A DNA stretch of 64,000 nt from Pseudophaeobacter flagellatus (lineage in GTDB: Bacteria > Pseudomonadota > Alphaproteobacteria > Rhodobacterales > Rhodobacteraceae): positions 1-64,000 of the forward strand of contig NZ_JAJQRG010000005.1 in the NCBI RefSeq assembly GCF_021228235.1, in the 5' to 3' direction. The notes under the pieces are model-generated. The model ran no database searches. It was not told the DNA's origin and worked only from the letters and a program-made list of their open reading frames with translations. Positions 8,514-17,251 of this stretch are shown here, one piece after another. The translations under genes were made by a program, and so were the position numbers. The stretch's first letter is position 1. Each line of letters starts with the position of its first letter.

Positions 8514-9314
8514 ATGCAACAAGCGAATGATTTTCGCGCCGAAAGCCAAGCCTTGGCAGCGGTGCTGCAGGATCTGCCCGAGGCAGATCTCCACCGGGTG
8601 ACCCAGTTCAAGGACTGGACGATTGATCACGTGCTGGGGCACCTGCACCTGTTCAACGTGGCGGCCGAGACGGCGTTGCAAGGGACCGCGCCGTTTGACG
8701 CCTTTATCAGCCCGATCTTGGCAGAGATGCAGGCGGGGAAAACGATCCTGCAAAGCCAATTCGGCTGGCTCAATGGTCTGTCAGGGCGCGCCCTGTTCGA
8801 GGCTTGGCGTGTCGGCGCCGACAGCTGCGCCGATGCCTATGCCAAGGCCGATCCCAAGCGGCGGGTGAAATGGATTGGCCCGGATATGAGCGCGCTGAGC
8901 GCGATTACCGCCCGCCAGATGGAGACCTGGGCCCACGGCCAGGAGGTCTTTGATTTGTTGGGGATTGAACGGACAGAGCAGGACCGGATCCGCAATATCG
9001 CCCATCTGGGGGTGTCGACCTATGGCTGGACCTTTGCCAATCGCGGCGAAACCGTGCCAGACCCTGCGCCTTATGTCGAACTCACCGGCCCGTCGGGGGC
9101 CGTCTGGACCTGGAATTCCCCGCAAGAGGACAACCTGGTGCGCGGTACAGCGGTGGAATTTGCCCAGGTGGTGACCCAGGTGCGCAACATCGCCGACACC
9201 AGCCTGGAAACCTGCGGCGCGGCGGCAGCGCGCTGGATGGCGGTTGCACAATGTTTTGCAGGACCCGTGGAAACGCCCCCCGCCAAAGGGGCGCGCCACC
9301 AACAGCAGGCCTAG
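8514..9314 (+). CDS. DinB/maleylpyruvate isomerase-fold protein, TIGR03084-like
   Basis: At 266 residues this resembles the TIGR03084 family of putative metal-binding proteins. An N-terminal four-helix DinB-like domain carries candidate metal-binding histidines in HVLGHL (about 40-46) and METWAHGQE (about 135-143). These proteins are related to mycothiol-dependent enzymes but occur in bacteria without mycothiol, and their function is not established. ATG 8514 is chosen over the upstream GTG because AGGGAGAAG precedes it by 5 nt. The stop TAG overlaps the stop of the convergent gene in the shared palindrome CCTAGG. Confidence 0.7.
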   Translation: MQQANDFRAESQALAAVLQDLPEADLHRVTQFKDWTIDHVLGHLHLFNVAAETALQGTAPFDAFISPILAEMQAGKTILQSQFGWLNGLSGRALFEAWRVGADSCADAYAKADPKRRVKWIGPDMSALSAITARQMETWAHGQEVFDLLGIERTEQDRIRNIAHLGVSTYGWTFANRGETVPDPAPYVELTGPSGAVWTWNSPQEDNLVRGTAVEFAQVVTQVRNIADTSLETCGAAAARWMAVAQCFAGPVETPPAKGARHQQQA

Positions 9315-10186
9315 GTTGCTGGGGGCTCTGCGTTGGTTTTGTCGTTCAGGCGGCGCCAAGCGGCAATCAGGCCCTCTAGAGCCATGCGCGCAGGGTCGGC
9401 CTGGGTGACGGGCAGCCCCTGGGCCGACAGGGCCGCCAGATAGGGGGCCGCCTGGTGGTCCGAACCAATGAGGGCCAGGTTTTGTCCCAGCCAATAGGGC
9501 CGGGCCGCTGACAGTTCTGCCCCCAGCAAATAGCCCCAAAGCCTGCCAGAGATTTCGGGGCTCTGCGCCACCTGTAGCTGGTGGTTTGCATGCAGCTCGG
9601 CCAGCCGCGCCGCAAGGCGTTCGGGGCGCGACATGGTTTCGGCGACGGCGTCCTTCAGGGCGCTTTCAGACCAGGTACCATCAACGGATAAGTGCTGCGC
9701 CAGGGCGGCCTGGAGACCGCTGGACAGGGTGCTTTGAAAGCTGACCACCTCAGCGGCGCTGACCTGAACCCAATGGGTGACTGTACCTGGTAGGCAGATT
9801 ACCCCGTCCCATTTCGGGTTGAGTGCCAGAAAGCCGCCAATCTGCGCGGTGTTGCTTTGCATCAGCGCCAGAGGATTTTTCTGGCGCAGACCGGGCAGGG
9901 CCAGCGGCTGCCAGGGGGGGAGATCCAGCTGCACAGGTGCCAGTTCAGCGGGCTTGGCAGGGACTTCTACCGCTGCCGCCTGGGGGAGACCACAGACCAG
10001 AATTGGATTGCGCGCCGCCACCTCTGCCAGGTGAAGGGCCGTCAGTAAATCCTGCTGCGCATCGGACTGGCTGCGGGTCATGCTATGGCGTTGCACAATC
10101 TGGCGTGCCGACATGGTCCAAAGGGTGACCTCGTTCTCCCCAACCCATGCGGCGGTCCAGTTGTGTTGGCTGTGGGCTGAGCACAT
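9311..10186 (-). CDS. Divergent 2-dehydro-3-deoxygalactonokinase (DgoK)-like protein
   Basis: The 291-residue protein is about as long as DgoK and keeps its middle and C-terminal landmarks: LPGTVTHWV (family LPGTHSKWV), GGFLALNP, GRLWGYLLGAEL and IGSDHQAAPY. DgoK phosphorylates 2-keto-3-deoxygalactonate. The N-terminal phosphate-binding motif of the ASKHA kinases, usually like DWGTSNLRAW, is replaced here by NWTAAWVGENEVTLW with no Asp or Gly-Thr pair. Normal activity is therefore doubtful. No aldolase or dehydratase partner is adjacent. I start it at 10186, after GGGAACAGGACA, because the open frame upstream lacks family sequence. Confidence 0.65.
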   Translation of the reverse strand: MCSAHSQHNWTAAWVGENEVTLWTMSARQIVQRHSMTRSQSDAQQDLLTALHLAEVAARNPILVCGLPQAAAVEVPAKPAELAPVQLDLPPWQPLALPGLRQKNPLALMQSNTAQIGGFLALNPKWDGVICLPGTVTHWVQVSAAEVVSFQSTLSSGLQAALAQHLSVDGTWSESALKDAVAETMSRPERLAARLAELHANHQLQVAQSPEISGRLWGYLLGAELSAARPYWLGQNLALIGSDHQAAPYLAALSAQGLPVTQADPARMALEGLIAAWRRLNDKTNAEPPAT

Positions 10187-10501
10187 TGTCCTGTTCCCTT
10201 TGTGAAACCTGTCCGGCCTGATGCCTGCCATCAGGATGATCGCCCGTGTCATAGCCTGTGCTGCGCCGGTTTCAAACCCTCTTGGGCCAGCCCGGTTCCC
10301 GTCCTCTGTTTGCTTCTCGCGCTATTATCCGAGGCAAAGGCTGCTGCGCGGAGCTGAGAAGAACCGGGTCAGGCAGGTGTCGAGAATCAGGCAATTTGAG
10401 GGTCGAAAAAGGGTGTGACTTTCGTCGGTGGCAATCATTTGGGGATAGTTTTGGGTCTAGGGGTGGGATTGTTTCCGTTTTTTTCCCTGCAAGGCACTGT
10501 T

Positions 10502-10531
10502 TTGTCATATTCCCTATCCTTTAGTTATAAT
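10502..10531 (+). promoter_or_regulatory. Sigma-70-type promoter of the polysaccharide locus
   Basis: TTGTCA (10502-10507) and TATAAT (10526-10531) are spaced by 18 bp in a distinctly AT-rich stretch. It is the best promoter match I found in the window. It points to the sugar transferase gene at 10769 and implies a leader of about 230 nt. The remainder of 10187-10768 contains no gene I can support. Confidence 0.6.
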
Positions 10532-10620
10532 TTTCGCAAAAATGTCTAAAGTGTAAATGTCACGTAATTGCTGTCGCTCGAATGGGCAACGCGGCCATTG
10601 GGCCAAGCATATTATCAGGG

Positions 10621-10646
10621 GCGAAACATGTGGGGGCATGTTTCGC
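10621..10646. promoter_or_regulatory. Perfect 10-bp inverted repeat in the leader of the polysaccharide locus
   Basis: GCGAAACATG (10621-10630) and CATGTTTCGC (10637-10646) are perfect complements around TGGGGG. It lies about 90 nt downstream of the predicted transcription start and 120 nt before the sugar transferase start codon. It could be an operator or an RNA hairpin. No T-tract follows, so it is not a standard terminator. Confidence 0.55.
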
Positions 10647-10768
10647 GTCACTCTCTGAACGTGATGGTATCGCCTGCTTCGCTGCTGTTGTGGGCAATAA
10701 AACATTTGAAAGCCGAGGTTTTCAGGGGGCAGTCCCTGGGACACCAGCTGTGAGCGCAGGGGAATACG

Positions 10769-11506
10769 ATGGAAGATTTCGTCTCGGAAAGAGCGGAGCA
10801 GGCTTGGGCGCTGTCTGGCCTGCCTTTGTCGGCGTCGAAGGTCTCTCAGGGGGCTTCTTTGCGCGGCAGCGTTGCGCCCGTCACAGGATGCAAGAAAACG
10901 ACCTATGCTGCGGCAGGTAAACGCGTGCTGGACCTAACCTTGGTGATGTTGGCGCTGCCGGTGGTCCTGCCTGTCATAATGGTTTGTGCCCTGCTTTTGT
11001 GGCTGGAAGGCGGGCTGCCGTTTTACAGTCAGGAACGCCTGGGCCAAAATGGCAAGCGGTTTCGTATCTACAAACTGCGCACCATGGTGCGGGACGCGGA
11101 TGCGCGGTTACAGGGATATTTGCAAAAAGACCCCAAGCTGCGCCATGAATGGGAAACCACCCAAAAGCTCAAATCTGACCCGCGTATCACCCGGATGGGG
11201 CGCATTTTGCGCATGACCTCTCTGGATGAATTGCCGCAAATCTGGAATGTCTTCACCGGAGAGATGAGCCTGGTTGGCCCGCGTCCGATGCTGCCCGAAC
11301 AATTGCCGCTCTATGGTGAGCCTTTCGCCTATTTTGCCGTTAAGCCTGGCATTACCGGGATCTGGCAGGTCTCTACCCGCAACGAAAGCAGCTTTGCTGC
11401 GCGGGCGACGGCCGATGCCAGCTATCTGCGCCAGATGGGGGTGCGGCAGGATCTGCGCCTGCTGTGGCGTACTATCGGCGTGGTGGCCAGGGGCACAGGA
11501 TATTAA
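10769..11506 (+). CDS. Undecaprenyl-phosphate sugar phosphotransferase (ExoY/WcaJ C-terminal type)
   Basis: The 245-residue protein starts polysaccharide repeat-unit synthesis by moving a hexose-1-phosphate from a nucleotide sugar to undecaprenyl phosphate at the inner membrane. One membrane segment (about 56-76) follows a 50-residue polar N-terminus. Then come the family signatures KLRTM, TSLDELPQIWNV, MSLVGPRPM and KPGITGIWQVS. It lacks the long multi-membrane N-domain of WcaJ, so it is the short ExoY form. A Shine-Dalgarno-like AGGGGA precedes ATG 10769. It heads the plus-strand group with the CpsD-like and Wzz-like genes. Confidence 0.92.
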   Translation: MEDFVSERAEQAWALSGLPLSASKVSQGASLRGSVAPVTGCKKTTYAAAGKRVLDLTLVMLALPVVLPVIMVCALLLWLEGGLPFYSQERLGQNGKRFRIYKLRTMVRDADARLQGYLQKDPKLRHEWETTQKLKSDPRITRMGRILRMTSLDELPQIWNVFTGEMSLVGPRPMLPEQLPLYGEPFAYFAVKPGITGIWQVSTRNESSFAARATADASYLRQMGVRQDLRLLWRTIGVVARGTGY

Positions 11507-11752
11507 TCTCTATGCGATTGAGTGTGGCTGTCACAGGCAAAGCCCCGAGATCTGGATCAGTTGTGCGGTATTACAGTCGGTTCGACATATGGGCACAGCA
11601 ACCAAATGGACCGGTCTGAGGTTTGCAAGGGCACGAATTATAAGGGTAGCATGTGCAGGCCCCCGGAACAGGATGCGCGTAGCCGGGGCTTTGCTGACTG
11701 TTGACCAGGGCATTTTGCGGCCCCCAATGTTGGATCTGTCAGGAGATGACGC

Positions 11753-12847
11753 ATGAAGCATTTTGCTGTACCAGCCCCAGTTGGTCGCCCCATCGGTCGC
11801 CCAGCCGGCTGCGGTGCCAGCGACGGGCCGCTGCGCGCTTTTGAACCGGACGGTGAGGATCGCATGACGCAACAGGGATTCAAGAGGTTTCGCCGCCGTA
11901 ACCGGCAGGCCATATCGGATCAAGCAGCAGACCAAAGACCGGAACCAGCCGCAGAACCATTCCTGGATCGCGGATATCGCCCAGAGTCTGAGGCTGAACT
12001 CGGGCAGGAAAATGCTGCGCCTGCCGCCAAACCGGCGGCGGCTGTAGAACATGCGCCTGTGACAGGCCGACGTCGGCGCCCGCTAAATCTGGCCGCGCAA
12101 TCGCGTGTGGATATCATGCAGCCGCCAATGGAAGTGCTGCCAACCCGCTTTGATCCCTGGAAACAGATCGAACAAATTCCTTTTGATTTTCGCGGACAAA
12201 AAGTATCTCGCCTGCCTTTGGTCAGTGCGTTTCGGACCTCGCCAACGGCGCGTGCCTTTGATCTGTTGCGCACCCGGCTTTTGCACAGCCTCAATGCGCA
12301 TGGCTGGTCGCGGGTCGCAGTTACCAGCCCCAGGGCGGGCGGCGGAACCACTTTCTGCGCGGTCAATCTGGCGCTTAGCCTGGCGCGGGTTCCCGAAAGC
12401 CGCAACCTGTTGATGGATATGAACTTTCGCCAACCCGGCATCGCCCAGGCGCTTGGCATTGCTCCACATGGCAATATGGCGGCGTTCCTGGCGCAGAAGG
12501 TGACCTTTGATCAGCATCTACAACGCCTGAGCGATACATTGGCCGTGGGCAGCAATAGCGCGCCTGATCAAAATGCTTCTGACCTGTTGCATGATCCGCG
12601 CGCGGCGGCGGCTATTGCCGATATGATAGAGGCGACCAGCGCCGAGACGGTGCTGTTTGATCTGCCACCGGTGCTGGAACATGATGACGTTGCTGCCTTC
12701 TTGCCGCAGGTCGATGGGGTGCTGCTGATCTCGGATGGCACGCGTACCACCGCCGCAGAACTGGCAGCCTGCGAAAAAATGCTGGCCGGGCACGCGCCGC
12801 TGCTTGGGGTGGTGCTGAACCGGGCCGAACAGGCAGACCACAGATAG
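11753..12847 (+). CDS. CpsD/CapB-like polysaccharide P-loop protein with degenerate ATP site
   Basis: The 364-residue protein has the fold of bacterial tyrosine kinases that regulate polysaccharide chain length with a Wzz partner, encoded next here. The N-terminal 130 residues are low-complexity and rich in Pro, Ala, Arg. In the kinase-like domain, Walker A reads SPRAGGGTTF near 192-201 where the family has GEGKST, so the nucleotide-binding Lys is Thr199. The Walker A' motif reads LLMDMNFRQP near 219-228, with Asn for the usual Asp. Walker B (LFDLPPVLEHDD, about 302-313) is preserved. No C-terminal tyrosine cluster is visible. ATG 11753 follows AGGAGATGACGC; ATG 11864 after GTGAGGATCGC is an alternative start. 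The upstream stretch 11507-11752 shows no other gene. Confidence 0.8.
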   Translation: MKHFAVPAPVGRPIGRPAGCGASDGPLRAFEPDGEDRMTQQGFKRFRRRNRQAISDQAADQRPEPAAEPFLDRGYRPESEAELGQENAAPAAKPAAAVEHAPVTGRRRRPLNLAAQSRVDIMQPPMEVLPTRFDPWKQIEQIPFDFRGQKVSRLPLVSAFRTSPTARAFDLLRTRLLHSLNAHGWSRVAVTSPRAGGGTTFCAVNLALSLARVPESRNLLMDMNFRQPGIAQALGIAPHGNMAAFLAQKVTFDQHLQRLSDTLAVGSNSAPDQNASDLLHDPRAAAAIADMIEATSAETVLFDLPPVLEHDDVAAFLPQVDGVLLISDGTRTTAAELAACEKMLAGHAPLLGVVLNRAEQADHR

Positions 12848-13005
12848 AGGGCGTCCTGACGATCACTTACGCTGACTGGTTGCTCGCTTGACTGGCCATC
12901 TGTTGACCCATGCCGGTCACAGTTTTGCCCGGTTGCTGTGATCTAGGCTGGAACAACCGTGACCCAGTGCTGGGGCGGGGACGCGACCACAAAGAGAGCA
13001 GAGCC

Positions 13006-14301
13006 ATGGGGCCTATTTTTTCACTGGCGGATTTCTTCCGTATGCTGCGCCGCCGTGCCGCCGTGATTGTCTATGTCATTGTACTGGGTAGCATTCTATC
13101 GCTCTGGGTGGCGCTCAACCAGCAGCATATGTACGATAGCACAGAGGTACTGCAGGTCACCCGCCCCACCATTGCTGATGATTTGGCGCGCTCTACGGTC
13201 GAGGGATCTTCGGCGCGGCGGATGCAGCTGATCGAACAGCGCCTGATGGCGCGCGGTAGCCTGCTGGAGATCATCGAAAAATTCGGCCTCTATCAGGACC
13301 AGCCGAACCTTACCTCGACCGAAAAGGTTGTGCGGCTGCGCAACGCGGTGAACATCACTGGGGTGGCGGCGGCGCGCGAAGGCTTTACCGATGACGGCAC
13401 CATTTCGGTCCTGACCATCTCGGCGACGATGCCAACGGCTCTGCAGGCGCAGCAGGTGGCCAGCGAATTTGGCCGCCGCACCATCGAGCTGAGCGTCAGC
13501 AGCCGGATCGAACAGGCGCGCGAAACCCTGAGCTTCTTTGCGGAAAAGGAAGCCGCGTTGAGGGGGCAGATTGTCGTGCTGGAAGATGAAATCGCGTCCT
13601 TTCACGCAGCCAATGACGTGGTCCTGCCGGGGACGGTCGAATTCCGCCGCAGCGAAGTGACGGCAATCAATCAGGGCCTGCTGGATATCGCCCGTGAAAA
13701 AATTCTGATCCGGCGTGAGGCCGATCAGGCCAGCGCTACCGAGCGCCCGGCAACTGCACGCCGTCTGCTGGCAGAAGCGCAGGAACAGCTTGAAACCCTG
13801 GACGCCCAGCATACCCTGTTGTCGCAACGCAAAAGCGAGCTGGAAGCAGCCTTGCAGACCACACCCGAAGTGCAGCGTCAGCTAGGGGTCTATACCCGGC
13901 AGGTGCAGGCCCTGCAGGGAGAGCTGGAGGTGGTGTCAACCCGGCGCAACGAGGCCGAAGTGGGCTTTCGTCTTGAAACTTCGCGGCAGGGAGAGCGTCT
14001 GACCGTTCTGGAGCCCGCCGGATTGGCGGATTATCCCTCGACCGGATCACGCAAGAAAAAGGCCCTGATGGGGGGCGTGGCCAGCATCCTGGTGGCGTTA
14101 GCTGTCGCCTTTGCGCTAGAGTTGCGCACCCCGGTTCTGCGTACGGCAAAACAGATGGAGCGTGAAACGGGCCTGGAACCGGTGGTTGCGATCCCGGTGT
14201 TGCGCGCGTCATCCGGGCGCGGTGCCGGGCTCTTTGGGCGTCTGTTCTCGGGCCTGCGCGGTAGGGGCGCTGCCCGACGGCAAAAAACAGCCCGCCGCTG
14301 A
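13006..14301 (+). CDS. Wzz/chain-length determinant family protein
   Basis: The 431-residue protein has the polysaccharide co-polymerase layout. A first membrane segment lies at about 20-42, then a large periplasmic region with long coiled-coil stretches (about 165-330, rich in Glu, Gln, Arg). A second membrane segment follows near 350-370, then a basic cytoplasmic tail. It probably sets chain length together with the CpsD-like protein encoded just upstream; the two functions are on separate polypeptides. The start at 13006 puts the first membrane helix right after a short polar N-terminus; upstream codons look non-coding. Confidence 0.88.
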   Translation: MGPIFSLADFFRMLRRRAAVIVYVIVLGSILSLWVALNQQHMYDSTEVLQVTRPTIADDLARSTVEGSSARRMQLIEQRLMARGSLLEIIEKFGLYQDQPNLTSTEKVVRLRNAVNITGVAAAREGFTDDGTISVLTISATMPTALQAQQVASEFGRRTIELSVSSRIEQARETLSFFAEKEAALRGQIVVLEDEIASFHAANDVVLPGTVEFRRSEVTAINQGLLDIAREKILIRREADQASATERPATARRLLAEAQEQLETLDAQHTLLSQRKSELEAALQTTPEVQRQLGVYTRQVQALQGELEVVSTRRNEAEVGFRLETSRQGERLTVLEPAGLADYPSTGSRKKKALMGGVASILVALAVAFALELRTPVLRTAKQMERETGLEPVVAIPVLRASSGRGAGLFGRLFSGLRGRGAARRQKTARR

Positions 14302-14319
14302 TTTGCCCCCCACTGTTGA

Positions 14320-15696
14320 TTAGCTAACTAGAGGCGTCAGGGTGGTGACCAGGGCATGGATCCGCTCGAAATGCCAACAGATAGCGCCGGTGCCACAGAT
14401 CCCGGCAAGGATGGCAAACAGCAGATCATGTACCGGATCCCAGGCTTGGTGCTTGCGCGCCAGCCAGATCAGTACCGGGTAGGCCAGCAGCATGCCCCCA
14501 CCCATAGCAACAATTCCACCGGGCAGGCCAAACCACAGGGTTGCCAGTAAAAACAGACCCGTTTGCAGCAGGGCTCGACTGGCGGTAAAGATGAAAAATG
14601 AGCGGCTATCCCCCGCAGCTAGCGCTGCCTGATCATAGGTCATGGTAATCACCGCAGGCACCAGCGCCAGCGAGATCAGCACGATCATGGCACCCGCCGG
14701 TGCATAGCGAGCATCATATAGAATTTCGACCAGCCAGGGGCCAATCCAGGCCATCAACAGCAGCATCGACAGGATGGCACTGGTCAGCCCGGCCCGCAGC
14801 AGGCGCTGTTTGCGCCGATTGGCTGGACTGGCGGAAATGGGCTTGTCGCGGTAGACGGGGATCATCAGCCGCTGATTGATGGCATGCCCCAGAAGCATCG
14901 GAAAACTCGCCAGAAAAAAGCCAATATTGTAGATCCCCAGGACCTCTAGCGAGACAAATTTTCCTAAAATGGCGCGATCCCCCTGCGAGGTTAAAAACCA
15001 AAAGGCGGTGGACAGAAAGATCCATTTGCCAAAGCGTACCAGCTCTTTGGCGGCCGCAGGCTCCCAGCGGAACCGGTTGCGCTGCCCCGGCAGGCCATAG
15101 TGGGTCAGCATCAGCTTGGCTGCGGCCTGGATTACCCCGCCCAGCACCAGCGCCAGAACAGATCCGCTGAGCATGGCGAAAAGCACCATGCAGCCAATGC
15201 CAATCGCCTGCGCGCAGAGATCCAGCAGGGTGACGCGACCCACCAAAAGATGGCGGTGCGCAGTCTCGATCCGGGTGGGGAAAAAGCCGGCAATCGCCAG
15301 GCCAATCCCGGCGATCGGCAGATAGTACAGCAGTTCTGGCGCTGCGTAGAACCAAGCCATCGGCCAGGCCAGCGCCAGCGTCAGCACCCACAGTGCAAAC
15401 CCGCGCAGCACCTGAAGGCTCCAGGCGGTATTGAGAAAATCGGGGTCATCACCGCGGGCGTTCTGTGCAATTGAGGGACCAATCCCGAGGTCTGAGAACA
15501 GCGACAGGCCCACCGTGACCACGGTGACCAGCGCCATCAGGCCAAAGGCCTCGGGGAAAAGCAGGCGCGCCAGGATCAGATTGGCGGCCAGTCGCAGGGC
15601 CTGACTGCTGCCATATCCAATCATTAGCCAAGAGGCCGAGCGCAGCACCCTGGCCAGTAGTCCCGTGCCCCAAAAACGCTGCGCCATCTGTTTCAT
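14320..15696 (-). CDS. Oligosaccharide flippase (Wzx/MurJ-type MATE fold)
   Basis: The 458-residue integral membrane protein has about 12-14 hydrophobic helices. Its N-terminal half, with ARLLFPEAFGLMAL and FSDLGIGPSIAQ, is typical of the RfbX/Wzx polysaccharide transport family. It would flip lipid-linked repeat units across the inner membrane. It is convergent with the Wzz-like gene and 19 nt from its stop. Its start faces the divergent glycosyltransferase at 16001. Confidence 0.9.
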   Translation of the reverse strand: MKQMAQRFWGTGLLARVLRSASWLMIGYGSSQALRLAANLILARLLFPEAFGLMALVTVVTVGLSLFSDLGIGPSIAQNARGDDPDFLNTAWSLQVLRGFALWVLTLALAWPMAWFYAAPELLYYLPIAGIGLAIAGFFPTRIETAHRHLLVGRVTLLDLCAQAIGIGCMVLFAMLSGSVLALVLGGVIQAAAKLMLTHYGLPGQRNRFRWEPAAAKELVRFGKWIFLSTAFWFLTSQGDRAILGKFVSLEVLGIYNIGFFLASFPMLLGHAINQRLMIPVYRDKPISASPANRRKQRLLRAGLTSAILSMLLLMAWIGPWLVEILYDARYAPAGAMIVLISLALVPAVITMTYDQAALAAGDSRSFFIFTASRALLQTGLFLLATLWFGLPGGIVAMGGGMLLAYPVLIWLARKHQAWDPVHDLLFAILAGICGTGAICWHFERIHALVTTLTPLVS

Positions 15697-16000
15697 GTCT
15701 TCTCCTGCTGGCCAGTCATATGGGCCACGGTGGGGCGGGTTGCCCCTGCGGTCGTTTGGGCGGATTTTGCGAGGCTATGCAGTGCTTGGCAGGGCGTCAA
15801 TTGCTGCCGCTTCCCTGTGATGAATTCATCGTAGGTAAAGGCGGGCTGGCAAGACAGTCCGGCAGCTGGTGGGCCATTGGGCCTGCTTAGAAAACATGGG
15901 CTGAATTTTTGCGAACCCGATCCGGGAAAGCCCCCTAGGCAAGCCACAACAGAGCCGCTACCTTGACCAGGTACTGGCTGACCGACGGGAGCATGAGCCT
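15697..16000. other. Intergenic region between divergent flippase and glycosyltransferase genes
   Basis: This stretch should hold promoters for both divergent genes. I see no convincing sigma-70 match, no coding sequence and no large repeat. Confidence 0.5.
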
Positions 16001-17212
16001 TTGAAAATTGCTTATATCCTAAACAGTTACCCGCAGCCTTCCCATAGTTTTATCCGCCGCGAAATTCAGGCGCTGGAACGTCAGGGCCTGACCGTGCTGC
16101 GGCTGGCCATGCGGCCTGGCTCGGCACCACTGGTTGATCCGGGCGATCAGGCCGAAGCGGAGAAAACACACTATGTCCTGCAGGCGGGCGCTGGGCACCT
16201 TCTGGCGGCCACACTGACGCAGGCGGCGCGTGCGCCAGTGGCCTGGCTGCGGTCGCTGCGGCGGGCAATCCGGCTGGGACGGGCGTCGCAGGTTGGGCTG
16301 CTGCGCCATCTCATCTATCTGGTCGAGGCCTGCTATGTGGCGCAGCGATGCCGTGCCGAGGGAATTGCCCATTTGCACGCCCATTTTGGCACCAATGCCA
16401 GCGCTGTTGCCCTGCTGGTGCAGGCGCTGGGCGGGCCGGGATACAGTTTCACCACCCATGGGCCAGAAGAGTTCGACGCGCCCCTCGCCCTGTCGCTGGG
16501 CGAAAAGGTCAACCGGGCGCGCTTTGCCGTGGCGATCAGCAGTTTTGGCAAGAGCCAGCTGAGCCGTTGGGCTGATTTCACCGCCTGGGAGCGGCTGCAT
16601 GTCGTGCATTGCGGCATTGAACCGGCGCGCTTTGACGCGCCCGCGTCGGTGCCGCAGGGGGCGCTGCGTTTGGCGGCCATTGGCCGCTTTGTCGAACAAA
16701 AGGGCCAGATGATCCTGTTGCGCGCGCTTGGCGAGGTGGTGAAGACCCACTCGCAGGTACATCTGTCGCTCATTGGGGATGGCGAGATGCGCGCCGATCT
16801 GGAGGCGGCGATCACCGAGCTTGGGCTGCAAAACAACGTTACCCTGACTGGCTGGCTATCAGAGGCCGGGGTGCGACAGGCGTTGGCTGAGTCGCATGCG
16901 CTGGTCATGCCCTCCTTTGCCGAAGGTCTGCCGATGGTGGTGATGGAGGCCATGGCGGCTGCGCGTCCGGTTCTTTCCACTTATATTGCGGGCACGCCAG
17001 AGCTGGTCTTGCCGGGCAAAACCGGCTGGTTGGTCCCTGCGGGTGAGGTGGGCGTTTTGGCCCGTGCCATTACCGATCTTGCCGAAACACCGCAGCCCAA
17101 GCTTGACGCCATGGGGCAGGCTGGGCGTGCCCGTGTGTTGGAACGCCATGACAGCGACCGCGAGGCGGCGAAACTGGCGGCGCTGTTTGCCGCAGCAAGC
17201 CCTAAGGCCTAG
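16001..17212 (+). CDS. Glycosyltransferase family 4
   Basis: The 403-residue GT-B enzyme has an N-terminal acceptor domain beginning KIAYILNSYPQPSHSF. The C-terminal donor domain shows GRFVEQKGQMILLRAL and the retaining GT4 signature FAEGLPMVVMEAMAAARPVL with the E-x7-E pattern. It would add a sugar to the repeat unit at the inner membrane. The start is most likely TTG 16001, preceded by GGGAG; the nearby ATG at 15993 is out of frame. Confidence 0.9.
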   Translation: MKIAYILNSYPQPSHSFIRREIQALERQGLTVLRLAMRPGSAPLVDPGDQAEAEKTHYVLQAGAGHLLAATLTQAARAPVAWLRSLRRAIRLGRASQVGLLRHLIYLVEACYVAQRCRAEGIAHLHAHFGTNASAVALLVQALGGPGYSFTTHGPEEFDAPLALSLGEKVNRARFAVAISSFGKSQLSRWADFTAWERLHVVHCGIEPARFDAPASVPQGALRLAAIGRFVEQKGQMILLRALGEVVKTHSQVHLSLIGDGEMRADLEAAITELGLQNNVTLTGWLSEAGVRQALAESHALVMPSFAEGLPMVVMEAMAAARPVLSTYIAGTPELVLPGKTGWLVPAGEVGVLARAITDLAETPQPKLDAMGQAGRARVLERHDSDREAAKLAALFAAASPKA

Positions 17213-17251
17213 GATATATCTCCCGCGTTCTGCGGGCTGGCCGCGCAGGGG

